Shown here: in pieces, positions 7,991 through 15,218 of the stretch | Numbering within the stretch: position 1 is the first letter of the stretch | How the letters are laid out: the number at the start of each line of letters is the position of its first letter | From: Desulfuromonadaceae bacterium | Lineage (GTDB): Bacteria > Desulfobacterota > Desulfuromonadia > Geobacterales > Pseudopelobacteraceae | Direction: 5' to 3' | Length of the DNA: 64,000 nt | NCBI GenBank assembly: GCA_028681335.1 | Contig: JAQUIT010000006.1 | Location: forward strand, 124,001-188,000 | The notes under the pieces: generated by a model | Seen by the model: the letters and a program-made list of their open reading frames with translations, nothing else | The model's database searches: none | Told to the model about the DNA's origin: nothing | Program-made: the position numbers and the translations under genes

Positions 7991-8470
7991 CTATCTTTCC
8001 AATTCAACTGCCTTGATCTCAGTACCAATTGGCAAGGATTTAACTTGACGTTGAATTTTCCCATGCGCTCTGAAATGTGCAGTGAGGTCTCTAGGCTGAA
8101 GATTTTCGAGTGAAAATTTCCCGTTTAATGTGGGCGGTATATTGTAGCTGAAGCATTGGCCTACTTGGAGCACTGCTCCACTTGAAAGCAAGTCACCAAT
8201 CAACTGAGGAGCAAACCACTCATTTGCATTGTCTGGTTGTTGTCGTAGCTGAAAAAAATCATCTGTGTCTTTTGCGATGCATTGCAACTCCGCACTGCCT
8301 ACGTCGAGCCAATAGATTTTTCCGTCTGAATCTTCTAAAAATGCATCTCCGAGTGTAGAGACCATCCTTAGAAGAAAATTATCAGGAACAAGCCACCGCC
8401 ATTCACTCAAAAGATCTTCAGAGGTATACCCCGTCAAATCTACCGCCAACTCATTCCAAGTGATTTTCAT
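7991..8470 (-). CDS. DUF1851/Tdi1-like immunity-type cassette protein
   Basis: A 159-residue protein with the pattern of the T6SS Tdi1-type immunity/DUF1851 family: an N-terminal LTGYTSEDLLSEWRWLVP, then TLGDAFLEDSDGKIYWLDVGSAELQCIA, then a C-terminal part around FAPQLIGDLLSSGAVL and FSYNIPPTLNGKF. Family members are often immunity proteins against toxin domains; here no toxin gene is adjacent. It is flanked by attC sites on both sides, so it is a complete cassette. Assignment is from remembered motif style and is moderate; an orphan immunity role is inference. Confidence 0.65.
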   Translation of the reverse strand: MKITWNELAVDLTGYTSEDLLSEWRWLVPDNFLLRMVSTLGDAFLEDSDGKIYWLDVGSAELQCIAKDTDDFFQLRQQPDNANEWFAPQLIGDLLSSGAVLQVGQCFSYNIPPTLNGKFSLENLQPRDLTAHFRAHGKIQRQVKSLPIGTEIKAVELER

Positions 8471-8485
8471 TGTTTGCCTCTATTG

Positions 8486-8548
8486 CTCTAACGGGGTCCG
8501 GCCTTGACCGGCGGCGTTAGCCGTCCGCGTCTGAGGCCGTGGTTGGGT
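8486..8548 (-). other. attC recombination site
   Basis: On the minus strand it starts CACCCAAC, 8 bases past the stop of 8557-8946, and ends GTTAGAGC just upstream of the next cassette gene. Internal arms ACGGCC and GGCCGG and a central CGGCTAACGCCG give the imperfect palindrome expected of attC. Confidence 0.8.
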
Positions 8549-8556
8549 GCTGATTC

Positions 8557-8946
8557 TCATTTCACCGGCCAGCTGTCTAGAGACCCCGGCAGATTCAGCT
8601 CCCACTTCAAGTAAAATTCTGCAGCGTCTTTTGCGTTTGTGAATTCCTGTTTCGATTCTTCGGCTATTGTGCGAAGGTCATAAGCTGAAGGTCGCCGGCT
8701 ATGGCAAATAAATTGTGTTGGAGAAGCTCTCTGGATCACTGTTCCTTCATAAACGAGGTCGCCCGGTTTATGTACAGGCATTCGCCTTGGAAACCACTCC
8801 TCTCGCTGAATAACTGTAGCGAGATGTTCAAGGACTTCGGGGTACAGAAGAGTCTCATTTGGCCACAGTCCGCTTGCCTTGCGCTCTTCGACATTTATAT
8901 GTTTGCCCCGCAGGAGCAGCGTCAAGATTTCTTTTGGCATTTTCAT
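8557..8946 (-). CDS. Integron cassette protein of unknown function
   Basis: A 129-residue soluble protein starting at ATG 8946, a few bases after the core site GTTGGGT at 8954-8960. No family is recognised. It contains an N-terminal amphipathic segment (KEILTLLLRGKHINVEE), a YEGTVIQRASPTQFICHSRR strand region and a C-terminus rich in charged residues (EESKQEFTNAKDAAEFYLKWEL). A second in-frame ATG two codons later is possible. It is bounded by attC sites at 8486 and 8954 and is therefore an intact cassette. Confidence 0.7.
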   Translation of the reverse strand: MKMPKEILTLLLRGKHINVEERKASGLWPNETLLYPEVLEHLATVIQREEWFPRRMPVHKPGDLVYEGTVIQRASPTQFICHSRRPSAYDLRTIAEESKQEFTNAKDAAEFYLKWELNLPGSLDSWPVK

Positions 8947-8953
8947 TTCATTT

Positions 8954-9004
8954 ACCCAACGGCTGTGAGCACAGCGGGTTCACCGCTGCTGCGCTTGGTT
9001 AAAT
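8954..9004 (-). other. attC recombination site (short)
   Basis: On the minus strand, ATTTAAC (overlapping the stop of the upstream gene) and GTTGGGT bracket arms GCGCAGCAGCGG and CCGCTGTGC. It is about 51 bases, at the short end for attC. Both core sites match RYYYAAC and GTTRRRY exactly. Confidence 0.8.
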
Positions 9005-9360
9005 ACTTTTGCGCACAATTTTTTCCACCTTCGGATTTTGCGCATCCATGAACATGAAGCATCGACCAAACAGCGCCTTTTTTCCAAAGTCGTCGAAAAC
9101 ATTATGTCCAAGCGGAGTTATTAGTACCTCATCAGTTGCAAGAGCTTCCAGGTACCGGCGATCTATTTCACTCCAATTTTCTTGTACAACTTCATTTAGC
9201 ACAACATTGACAGCAGGATGATTATAACGAACTAAAATGCCTCCATCGTCCATGTCTAATGGGTTCATGTCCGGGTGATAGTTGTATATTTTTGATAGAA
9301 CTTCTTTTGCAAAAGTATCTGCTTCACCGTCTGATAGCCCTTCGTTGAGACTACAACATA
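8999..9360 (-). pseudogene. Cassette gene, 5' end lost to RAYT family B insertion
   Basis: The frame reads LCCSLNEGLSDGEADTF and continues to a natural stop overlapping the attC, giving about 120 native residues. Upstream of base 9361 the codons come from the inserted RAYT element, so the true N-terminus is gone. The remaining protein has an NYHPDMNPLDMDDGGILVRY segment and ends VEKIVRKSI. No family is recognised. On the far side of the insertion (10404 onward) no matching N-terminal segment could be identified, because that side is occupied by another element fragment. Confidence 0.65.
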
Positions 9361-10403
9361 AGGGGTCAGCCCTTGACACGAGACAATACTTCATCAAACC
9401 AACCCATTTCCTTCTTCAAAGACACATCGGTTTTCAAATCCATCATCATTCGTTGATATGCCTTAGCAACTGCAAAACCACTCATTCCACCAAGTTGCTC
9501 TCCTATTTGTCGATTAGTCTTCGCAACGTATCTCTTCATCAAATAGATGCACATTTTCCGCAAATCGTTTCGTTCAGTGTTCAGGAGTTCCTCCCGAGTC
9601 ACACTATGTCGTTCACAAACAATTGAGACAATGTCATCAACACCTTGGGAAGCCTGCAATGCTCTTCTATGAGAGGTTTCCTCTCTGTTCAGCAATTCTT
9701 CTTCAATCTGTGCCAGGGTATCTTTGAGGAATGACGAACTGCCCAGGATCATACCGCCGTAAACGCTTTTAAGCGGACTTTCCATCTCCTCATTCAAAGC
9801 ACTTTCCACAAATGCCTTGTATTTTCTCCTTGCTGAGACTGTATCTTTTGAAAGCATTGATAAAACCGGCGTGACGTCAACAAGTTCGTCTTTGCCGGAG
9901 ATAAACGCGTCAAAACTGCTGTATGGATATTCTTCCGGGCGCTCAACCATTTTTGCCCGTACAGGATTCAGATGCATGTACCTGCTCAATTCCAGCAGAT
10001 AGCTATCTCTATCAACAAGAAGGGCTTTGTATCGGCCTTGGAAAAGGTGCCCGCTTCGTTTTCTCTTGATATTGATATAGGTTGTATAAGAACTGTTCAG
10101 GTGATGCATTATTTTACTCAGATTTTTTTCGGGTGTTTCAATGAGGAGATGATAGTGGTTGGTCATGAGGACATAGCAGTGGAGTATAAATCCGTACTTT
10201 GTCTGTGCATTGGCAAGGTATTCCTTAAACTTCCGATAGTCCGTTTTTGTAAAGAATATTTTCCCCCGCTCATTACCACGCGCCGTAATATGGTACAAGG
10301 CACCTTCATATTCTATCCGTAACGGTCTCGCCATTTTGCTTTCCTCCAGATGATTTCAAAGAAAAGTACGGCAACTAATGTCTCGTGTCAAGGGCTGACC
10401 CCT
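9361..10403 (-). mobile_element. RAYT family B element with perfect terminal inverted repeats
   Basis: A 1043-bp element carries a complete transposase and has perfect 24-bp inverted repeats at 9361-9384 and 10380-10403 (starting AGGGGTCAGCCCTTGACAC). It is inserted in a cassette gene on one side and abuts a RAYT family A fragment on the other. Confidence 0.85.
9366..10334 (-). CDS. REP-associated tyrosine transposase (RAYT family B)
   Basis: A 322-residue protein with the Y1/HUH fold: RPLRIEYEGALYHITARGNE at the N-terminus, the metal motif TNHYHLLIE (about residue 60) and the catalytic tyrosine in RYMHLNPVRAKM. The HLFQGRYKA segment fits RAYTs. The C-terminal 120 residues add a DnaA-like helix-turn-helix (IVCERHSVTREELL, RQIGEQLGGMSGFAVAKAYQRM), giving the longer two-domain RAYT subtype, unlike the short family A. 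The stop lies inside the terminal repeat. All catalytic motifs look intact, so the element may be mobile. Confidence 0.92.
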   Translation of the reverse strand: MARPLRIEYEGALYHITARGNERGKIFFTKTDYRKFKEYLANAQTKYGFILHCYVLMTNHYHLLIETPEKNLSKIMHHLNSSYTTYINIKRKRSGHLFQGRYKALLVDRDSYLLELSRYMHLNPVRAKMVERPEEYPYSSFDAFISGKDELVDVTPVLSMLSKDTVSARRKYKAFVESALNEEMESPLKSVYGGMILGSSSFLKDTLAQIEEELLNREETSHRRALQASQGVDDIVSIVCERHSVTREELLNTERNDLRKMCIYLMKRYVAKTNRQIGEQLGGMSGFAVAKAYQRMMMDLKTDVSLKKEMGWFDEVLSRVKG

Positions 10404-10415
10404 ATTTGTTTATTT

Positions 10416-10490
10416 GTAATAGGCGTTGTCGGTTAATGCTCTTGCTATTCTTGGCATTGTTGCACCTCAATAAACAGCCTGTCCCCTTAT
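10416..10490 (-). mobile_element. RAYT family A fragment (copy 3)
   Basis: It retains the terminal repeat (10469-10490) and codons for MPRIARALTDNAYY on the minus strand, then breaks off where the RAYT family B element begins. About 75 bases match copy 1 almost exactly, so the family B insertion came later. Confidence 0.8.
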
Positions 10491-10497
10491 TGCCCAC

Positions 10498-10965
10498 GAT
10501 GCGCATGAAGGCCTTAAAGCAGCACGTACAGCGGTTTTTCCCACAGTTTCATGGCAGCGCTGCCAGTTTCATTTACAACAAAACGCTCAATCATACGTAC
10601 CGAAGCTGGAGCTGAAAAAAAAGGTTGCCGCCGACATCAGGAGTATTTTTGCCGCGCCTTCGGAAGACGATGCGAAAAGACTTCTATCGCAACTCCTTGA
10701 ATGTTATGAAAAATCGGCACCACGTTTAGTTGCGTGGGCGGAGGAAAATCTTTCTGAGGGATTCACGGTATTCCTGTTCCCCACTGAACACTGGCGTAGA
10801 ATCCGGACAAGCAATGTCCTGGAACGTGTCAACAAGGAGATTCGGAGGAGAACTCGTGTCGCAAGTATCTTTCCAAATGATGCATCGTGCCTGAGACTCG
10901 TCAGTGCTGTGTTAATGGAAATATCTGAGGACTGGGAAACGGGCCGGGCATACCTCACAATGTAA
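10498..10965 (+). pseudogene. IS256-family transposase, C-terminal fragment
   Basis: An open 155-residue stretch reads DAHEGLKAARTAVFPTVSWQ, with the mutator-type block RCQFHLQQNAQSY and the C-terminal TEHWRRIRTSNVLERVNKEI motif of IS256-family transposases, ending at TAA 10965. The N-terminal half, with two of the catalytic acidic residues, is missing because the RAYT family A fragment abuts it at about 10496. It is on the plus strand, against the cassettes. Confidence 0.85.
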
Positions 10966-11010
10966 TAATCAAAGAACAAGCCCCAAAGAGGGGATGACGA
11001 ATTTACAGAA
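10966..11010 (+). mobile_element. Right end of the IS256-family remnant
   Basis: After the transposase stop the sequence runs to GATGACGAATTTACAGAAC, which resembles the TGTAAATTC-type terminal repeat of IS256 elements. It stops against the stop codon of the small ORF at 11011. The exact end is inferred from that resemblance. Confidence 0.5.
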
Positions 11011-11094
11011 CTAATGTTGCTTTATCGCCTTTATGGAAAAGATCGCGACGACTCCGAAGATGATGACTATGGTGAAGATAATCAGTTTTTTCAT
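11011..11094 (-). CDS. 27-residue single-pass membrane peptide (cassette ORF)
   Basis: The frame encodes MKKLIIFTIVIIFGVVAIFS followed by a short basic tail ending KQH. It is a single transmembrane helix with a Lys-Lys start and lies 14 bases after an attC core site, the usual position for a cassette gene. The IS256 remnant end touches its stop codon, so the cassette's own attC has been displaced or lost. Very small, so coding is a suggestion only. Confidence 0.45.
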   Translation of the reverse strand: MKKLIIFTIVIIFGVVAIFSIKAIKQH

Positions 11095-11108
11095 TTGTCT
11101 TCTTTTCT

Positions 11109-11168
11109 GTTCAACGGGGGAGAGCACAGCAACGGAGCGTAGCGGAGACTGCTGCTGCGCTTAGTTAT
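11109..11168 (-). other. attC recombination site
   Basis: On the minus strand it begins ATAAC overlapping the stop of the upstream gene, carries arms GCGCAGCAGCAG and TTGCTGTGC around a CTCCGCTACGCTCCG centre, and ends in the perfect core GTTGAAC. It closely resembles the attC at 63671 of the second array (same CAGCAG/CGGCAG arm style and GTTGAA core). Confidence 0.8.
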
Positions 11169-11455
11169 TTATTCGATGCCTTCGTTGCGATCAACGTGAA
11201 TATGAAAACAAGACAAAAGACAAGAAAAGACCAGAAAAGAACAACTACAAACACGCTTCCATTGCTCGAAATATCAAGTAACTTAACAGTAAAATCAAGA
11301 ATAGATACTGCTGAATGCGTTATCCATGGAGCGGTTCCATTCCCTTGGACCATAGCTATGCTGGCGAAGAAAAAAATAAAAATACACCCCCCAAATATAG
11401 AAGCATATTTGATGGCAATGGAAAACGCATTTAAAATTGAGCGGTTAATAGACAT
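11165..11455 (-). CDS. Two-helix membrane protein of the first cassette (left array)
   Basis: Starting at ATG 11455, 2 bases after the stop of the preceding gene, this is a protein of about 96 residues with two long hydrophobic segments (YASIFGGCIFIFFFASIAMV and VFVVVLFWSFLVFCLVFIFTL) joined by a polar loop. An upstream ATG would overlap the previous gene and is less likely. No family is recognised. The tight spacing indicates translational coupling with the secreted Cys-containing protein upstream. The gene ends directly at an attC. Confidence 0.65.
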   Translation of the reverse strand: MSINRSILNAFSIAIKYASIFGGCIFIFFFASIAMVQGNGTAPWITHSAVSILDFTVKLLDISSNGSVFVVVLFWSFLVFCLVFIFTLIATKASNK

Positions 11456-11457
11456 AT

Positions 11458-11898
11458 TTATTGCATGCCACCGCATGCTTCTTGAATATTTGCTTCAAAT
11501 TCAAGACGAATTCTCTTGTAACATGCCTCATTTTCATTTGATGCGTTGCCACATGTTGTTTTTAGTTTTTGAATAAAGTTTTTATTTGCTTCCGTACAGT
11601 TAGGGAGAATTTGGCTCAGATGATTCTGAGCATTCTTCATTTGACTAATGCATTCTGCACTTACCTTTTCCTGAATACATAGCTGAATAGCCGACGTGGG
11701 ACGCGGTTGTGATGCGCAGACTTTTCCCACACTTTCGTATTGCTGTACGCATGAGCTATCTGGGTACCAAGTGGGTATTTTTTTTGATTCAGCAAAGCAA
11801 TTCTGAACCATTAAAGAGATGGTACTGAGTGAAGCTAGGACTGAAACAACAATAAATTTCGACAGCAATGAAATAACTACTGGCCTTATTTTGTTCAT
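11458..11898 (-). CDS. Secreted cysteine-containing protein, first gene after attI (left array)
   Basis: A 146-residue protein with a signal-anchor or signal peptide (IRPVVISLLSKFIVVSVLASL, then residues ending NCFAES). The mature part holds seven cysteines after the signal (DSSCVQQY, KVCASQ, QLCIQE, AECISQ, PNCTEA, TTCGNA, EACYKR), plus one near the C-terminus, suggesting a disulphide-bonded helical fold in the periplasm. No known domain was recognised. It begins 18 bases after the attI-like core site, so it is the first and presumably best-expressed cassette gene of this array. Confidence 0.7.
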   Translation of the reverse strand: MNKIRPVVISLLSKFIVVSVLASLSTISLMVQNCFAESKKIPTWYPDSSCVQQYESVGKVCASQPRPTSAIQLCIQEKVSAECISQMKNAQNHLSQILPNCTEANKNFIQKLKTTCGNASNENEACYKRIRLEFEANIQEACGGMQ

Positions 11899-11915
11899 AG
11901 ATTGAACTCCGAAAT

Positions 11916-11936
11916 AACTCGTAAATCACCGGTTAG
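11916..11936 (-). other. attI-like site heading the left cassette array
   Basis: On the minus strand a 21-base stretch begins CTAACCGG and ends TTACGAGTT. It is identical to 62887-62907 on the plus strand. Identity between the two stops exactly at the GTT triplet, where integron recombination leaves G from attI and TT from the cassette. Cassettes extend away from it toward lower coordinates. No integrase gene lies on the other side. Confidence 0.7.
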
Positions 11937-11942
11937 AGCCGG

Positions 11943-12113
11943 GTTTATATATGTAGTAACAAGTTTATAGATGTATAAATAAGTTTCTATATCTATAAAC
12001 CTAGGAAGTTTCTACTGCTATAAACTTCCGTGTTTTTTTGCCAATCAACATGTTTCTACATCTATAAACTTTCCGGTTCCTTGATGTTTACGGCGGTTTC
12101 TACAGCTATAAGC
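11943..12113 (-). repeat. Six near-palindromic 18-bp repeats upstream of attI (left)
   Basis: Copies start at 11943, 11963, 11983, 12008, 12052 and 12096; typical sequences are GTTTCTACATCTATAAAC and GTTTCTATATCTATAAAC. Half-sites read GTTT(A/C)TA. Centre-to-centre spacing from attI outward is 20, 20, 25, 44 and 44 bp. The layout suggests an ordered set of protein-binding sites; the protein is unknown. Confidence 0.8.
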
Positions 12114-12133
12114 TTTTCCAGATTCGTTCCGAC

Positions 12134-12155
12134 AATAATCAGCCTGTTCCCTTAT
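12134..12155. repeat. Solo RAYT family A terminal repeat
   Basis: AATAATCAGCCTGTTCCCTT matches the family A end with one mismatch and has no transposase beside it. It is either a REP-like unit mobilised by the RAYT or the scar of a lost copy. Confidence 0.65.
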
Positions 12156-12494
12156 TAGTTCCAAACATCAATTGGCAAAAACGTATTGAATTTCTCCGAG
12201 AACTCCGCGTCTTCGCGTGAGTAATTGCCGTTTTACGGTTGAATAATTGCGTGAGTGAGTTGGTATAACAGGAAAAAGGCGGGAATAACATCAGAATTAG
12301 TCTTCATTAAAGATATGGTTCTCATTACGGGGAAATCAGGAGAGGAATTTTGGTGGCAGTATGCAAAAATATTCCACGTTTTGTTTTGGCCCTGTTCTTA
12401 ATGCCGAAACGTTACCTTCGACGTGATCAATAAACGACTCCTGCCCATAGCTGCTTTCTAACAGAATGCCGACTGACTACCGGATCAAATATGC
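12156..12494. other. Intergenic region beyond the left array head
   Basis: No gene, integrase fragment or clear terminator was recognised on either strand. If this were a complete integron, intI would be expected here, transcribed on the plus strand; instead the first gene is the convergent-side end of the polysaccharide block. Confidence 0.5.
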
Positions 12495-14849
12495 TCATCT
12501 GCGCCTGTTCAGACGAAAACGCAGATAAACAGACAACCCCATCACCAGCAACAGAAACGTCGGCAGAGGGAGGGCCGCATCAGGAATCAACGGCTCGTAG
12601 AAAAAAACGACATGCCTGGCCCCCTCGGGGAGCTGGATGCCGCGGAAGGCGTAGTTGGTGCGGAGGATCTTTTTCTCAACCCCATCAACCGATGCCCTCC
12701 ACCCCGGATAATAGGTGTCGCTGAGTACTAAATAAGAACCCTGTGCCGCTGCGGCGTCAAGCTCGATTTCGATACGATCCGGCCTGTCGAGAGTGATCGT
12801 GGCTTGCGGCGGAGTGGTGGCGACGGAGTTATCGGCGTCTGCTTGCAGGTTCCACTCCTCAGCATCGCTTTTGAGAATGGCCATCCCGAGGCGCGGGTCA
12901 AAGTCGGGAGATTCCAGGAACGCGAGAAGAGAACCCTCATCGGGAAAAAGACGATAGGACGGGACCACGCTGGCCCGGGGGAGCGCTTTACTGTTCAGGT
13001 GGGCTTTTATGCCCTTGAACGATGCGGCAGGGAACAGGCGGCTTACAGAAGAGCTGTCCTGCAGAAAGAGCCATTTTGCAGAACTCAGGTCAAGATAGAC
13101 CTGCTTCCCCTGATCGCCATCAAGTGCGTCGCGGCACCATGCCGATACATTGGCCGACCAGTAGGGGAAAAAAGAGAAATAGTGCCCGGTGCTTAAGGTC
13201 CCGTTCAACACCGTCAGATTGGGAGTATAGGGGTAATGACGGTTCATCGAATTCGTCAGCCAGACATTATATGGCGGCAGGTCGCTTGAAGTTCTGTATG
13301 CCTGCGGTTCCTGCGGCGGAGGACTTCCTCTCCAGCCGATCGTCCCGAGATCATGCACCGCCAGGGGCGACTTGATGTTAAAGGCATTGGACGCAAACAG
13401 GCAGATTACGCTGGCCACCACCCCCGCCAGGGCACCACGCCTGACCATAGTTCCCTTGCCGAGCGAGAGAAATGCCGCCAGCACCATCGCCATGCTGCTG
13501 AGCCACAACAGAGCGGTGAGCAGCGGCGAAGATGCCAGGGCCGTCCGGGTCTGCGGCAGAAGTCTCTCGTAATGGATGACAAAGACACTAGCGACACCGA
13601 TCACACAGAGCGGCAGCACGAATGTGAGTATTTTCCCCATGATGACCGGAGTCCCGCTACTGTCGCGCTCCAGAAGCTGATCAACACCGCGGGCGGATAA
13701 ATAGGCGACGCAGATGGGGAGGAAAAACAGCCAGCGGTAAGGAAAGCGGAAATATTTGAGGATCGGCAGTGAATGCACGATTTTCCAGAGCCCCACATAA
13801 GGGCCAAGGGCCATGAGGAGAGAGAACAGCCCGAGGAAGACGAAGTAATTCCGCCCCGGCCCTTTCCCTGCGGCAAACATGCCGATGAAACAGAGAAAGA
13901 GGGCATAGAGCGGAAAACGGATGGTGCTCGACATCCCGCCCCACTCCCCCCATCCGGCCGGTGTAGGGAACAGCGACAACGGCAGCCACCCTGGTTCGAG
14001 ATGCAAAGTGTTTTGCAGCGCATCGAGGGTGACGCCGGCACCGACCGTCCTGGCGGAAAAGCGGAACTCTTCCAGCATCGGCAGCAGCTGGGGCGATGCG
14101 ATGACGATCGCCACGATAACGCTCCCGAGCAGCATCAGGAAACGGAGTCCGATCCCACGGGCGCCCTCTCCCACTGTCTCTGCACCAAGCCAATGAAAGA
14201 GGAAGAACGCCAAAACCGTCATGGCAAGATACACCATCATCACCGGGTGGCCGATCAGAAAGACGAGCGACAACGATATCGTCAGATACACAAAGGAGAA
14301 GGGACGCTTGTCGATGAAGAGGAGGCACGACAGGAATATGCCGGGGAGGAGCGCGTGGCACCACATGAGGGCGGGGACATTCTCCAGGCCGAAGGTGGCG
14401 GTGCAAAAGGCAAACACGGAGGCCCCGAACAGTGAAGCGAACCAGCTGACGCGCAACTGCCGCAGCAGCAGAGCGCACAACGTAAAGGCAACGAGGCGGG
14501 CTGAAATCATCTCCACCAGCCACCCTGTTTCAGCCGAAAACAACCGGTAGATTATTTGTGTGACAGGAAAACATATGCCATTTTGCCCCTCGGCCAACAG
14601 TGAAAAGCCACAGGCGGAAGACGGCACCCACTGCGGACTGAAGCCGCCTGCAAAGGCGTTGTGCAGAAACACCCGGAAGGGAAAGGACTGCAGCATGCCG
14701 TCTTCAAACAGCAATGTGTTGCCGCCATTGGAAGCGATGGTCAGGTAGGCAAACACAGGGGATAAAAAGAGCATGATAAGGGCGGCGTAACGTATCGCCT
14801 CCCGTCTTTGCCCTCTTTCCGTAACAAGGTGGCGGAGCTTTTTTAACAA
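12495..14849 (-). CDS. YfhO-type multi-spanning membrane protein
   Basis: A 784-residue protein with about a dozen hydrophobic helices in the first 500 residues (ALIMLFLSPVFAYLTI, FVYLTISLSLVFLIGHPVMMVYL, YALFLCFIGMFAA), a long extracytoplasmic region (about 510-740) and a final helix near residues 757-775. The arrangement and the PGWRASVDG motif near the C-terminus fit the YfhO family of GT-C-like glycosyltransferases that decorate cell-surface polymers. The start is TTG at 14849, placed 5 bases after GAGGAG. It follows the small transporter by 11 bases and the GT2 upstream of that, so the three genes probably form a sugar-transfer operon (undecaprenyl-sugar synthesis, flipping, transfer). 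Confidence 0.75.
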   Translation of the reverse strand: MLKKLRHLVTERGQRREAIRYAALIMLFLSPVFAYLTIASNGGNTLLFEDGMLQSFPFRVFLHNAFAGGFSPQWVPSSACGFSLLAEGQNGICFPVTQIIYRLFSAETGWLVEMISARLVAFTLCALLLRQLRVSWFASLFGASVFAFCTATFGLENVPALMWCHALLPGIFLSCLLFIDKRPFSFVYLTISLSLVFLIGHPVMMVYLAMTVLAFFLFHWLGAETVGEGARGIGLRFLMLLGSVIVAIVIASPQLLPMLEEFRFSARTVGAGVTLDALQNTLHLEPGWLPLSLFPTPAGWGEWGGMSSTIRFPLYALFLCFIGMFAAGKGPGRNYFVFLGLFSLLMALGPYVGLWKIVHSLPILKYFRFPYRWLFFLPICVAYLSARGVDQLLERDSSGTPVIMGKILTFVLPLCVIGVASVFVIHYERLLPQTRTALASSPLLTALLWLSSMAMVLAAFLSLGKGTMVRRGALAGVVASVICLFASNAFNIKSPLAVHDLGTIGWRGSPPPQEPQAYRTSSDLPPYNVWLTNSMNRHYPYTPNLTVLNGTLSTGHYFSFFPYWSANVSAWCRDALDGDQGKQVYLDLSSAKWLFLQDSSSVSRLFPAASFKGIKAHLNSKALPRASVVPSYRLFPDEGSLLAFLESPDFDPRLGMAILKSDAEEWNLQADADNSVATTPPQATITLDRPDRIEIELDAAAAQGSYLVLSDTYYPGWRASVDGVEKKILRTNYAFRGIQLPEGARHVVFFYEPLIPDAALPLPTFLLLVMGLSVYLRFRLNRRR

Positions 14850-14860
14850 AGCATCTCCTC

Positions 14861-15193
14861 TTACGATTTCGTAATCAGCACGATTGACAGGATCGACAAC
14901 AGGATACCCGCAACGCGTAAGCGATTTAAATCTTCACCAACGGCAAACCCGTAGAGCGCGATGATCGAGAGGATGCTCGCCATCATGATCGGCTGTACTT
15001 TGCTGATATCGAAAAACTTCAGCGCCATGTAATAGCTCACAAAAGAAACGGCATAGATAACCAGGCTCAGCAACAGGGTCACAATCCATTTCGCCTGCAT
15101 TACCGTGTGCGTGCCGGAAATCTTCAACAAGATCTGGGCCAGCGCCGTAGAGGCAATCCCGACGACAACATAGAGTCTGGGGTCGATAGTCAT
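14861..15193 (-). CDS. EamA/SMR-like small four-helix transporter (ArnE-like flippase subunit)
   Basis: A 110-residue protein with four transmembrane helices: YVVVGIASTALAQILLKISG, IVTLLLSLVIYAVSFVSYYMAL, a third around IMMASILSIIALYGF and a fourth LRVAGILLSILSIVLI. The size and the LAQILLK start match the half-size EamA/DMT proteins, which work as dimers; ArnE/ArnF flip undecaprenyl-phosphate aminoarabinose. Placed between a polyprenyl-phosphate glycosyltransferase and a YfhO-type enzyme, a lipid-sugar flippase is the most economical role. That is inferred from context. Confidence 0.75.
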   Translation of the reverse strand: MTIDPRLYVVVGIASTALAQILLKISGTHTVMQAKWIVTLLLSLVIYAVSFVSYYMALKFFDISKVQPIMMASILSIIALYGFAVGEDLNRLRVAGILLSILSIVLITKS

Positions 15194-15218
15194 AGTTCAC
15201 CTGCCTGATACCTGATTT

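Noticed and set aside
11943-12113. CRISPR array
   Set aside because: Repeats are 18 bp with 2-26 bp gaps and no uniform spacers, and there are no cas genes, so this is not a CRISPR array.
13681-14523. 280-codon minus frame inside the YfhO-type gene
   Set aside because: It is in another frame of the membrane protein gene and has Arg/Pro-rich, non-protein-like composition.
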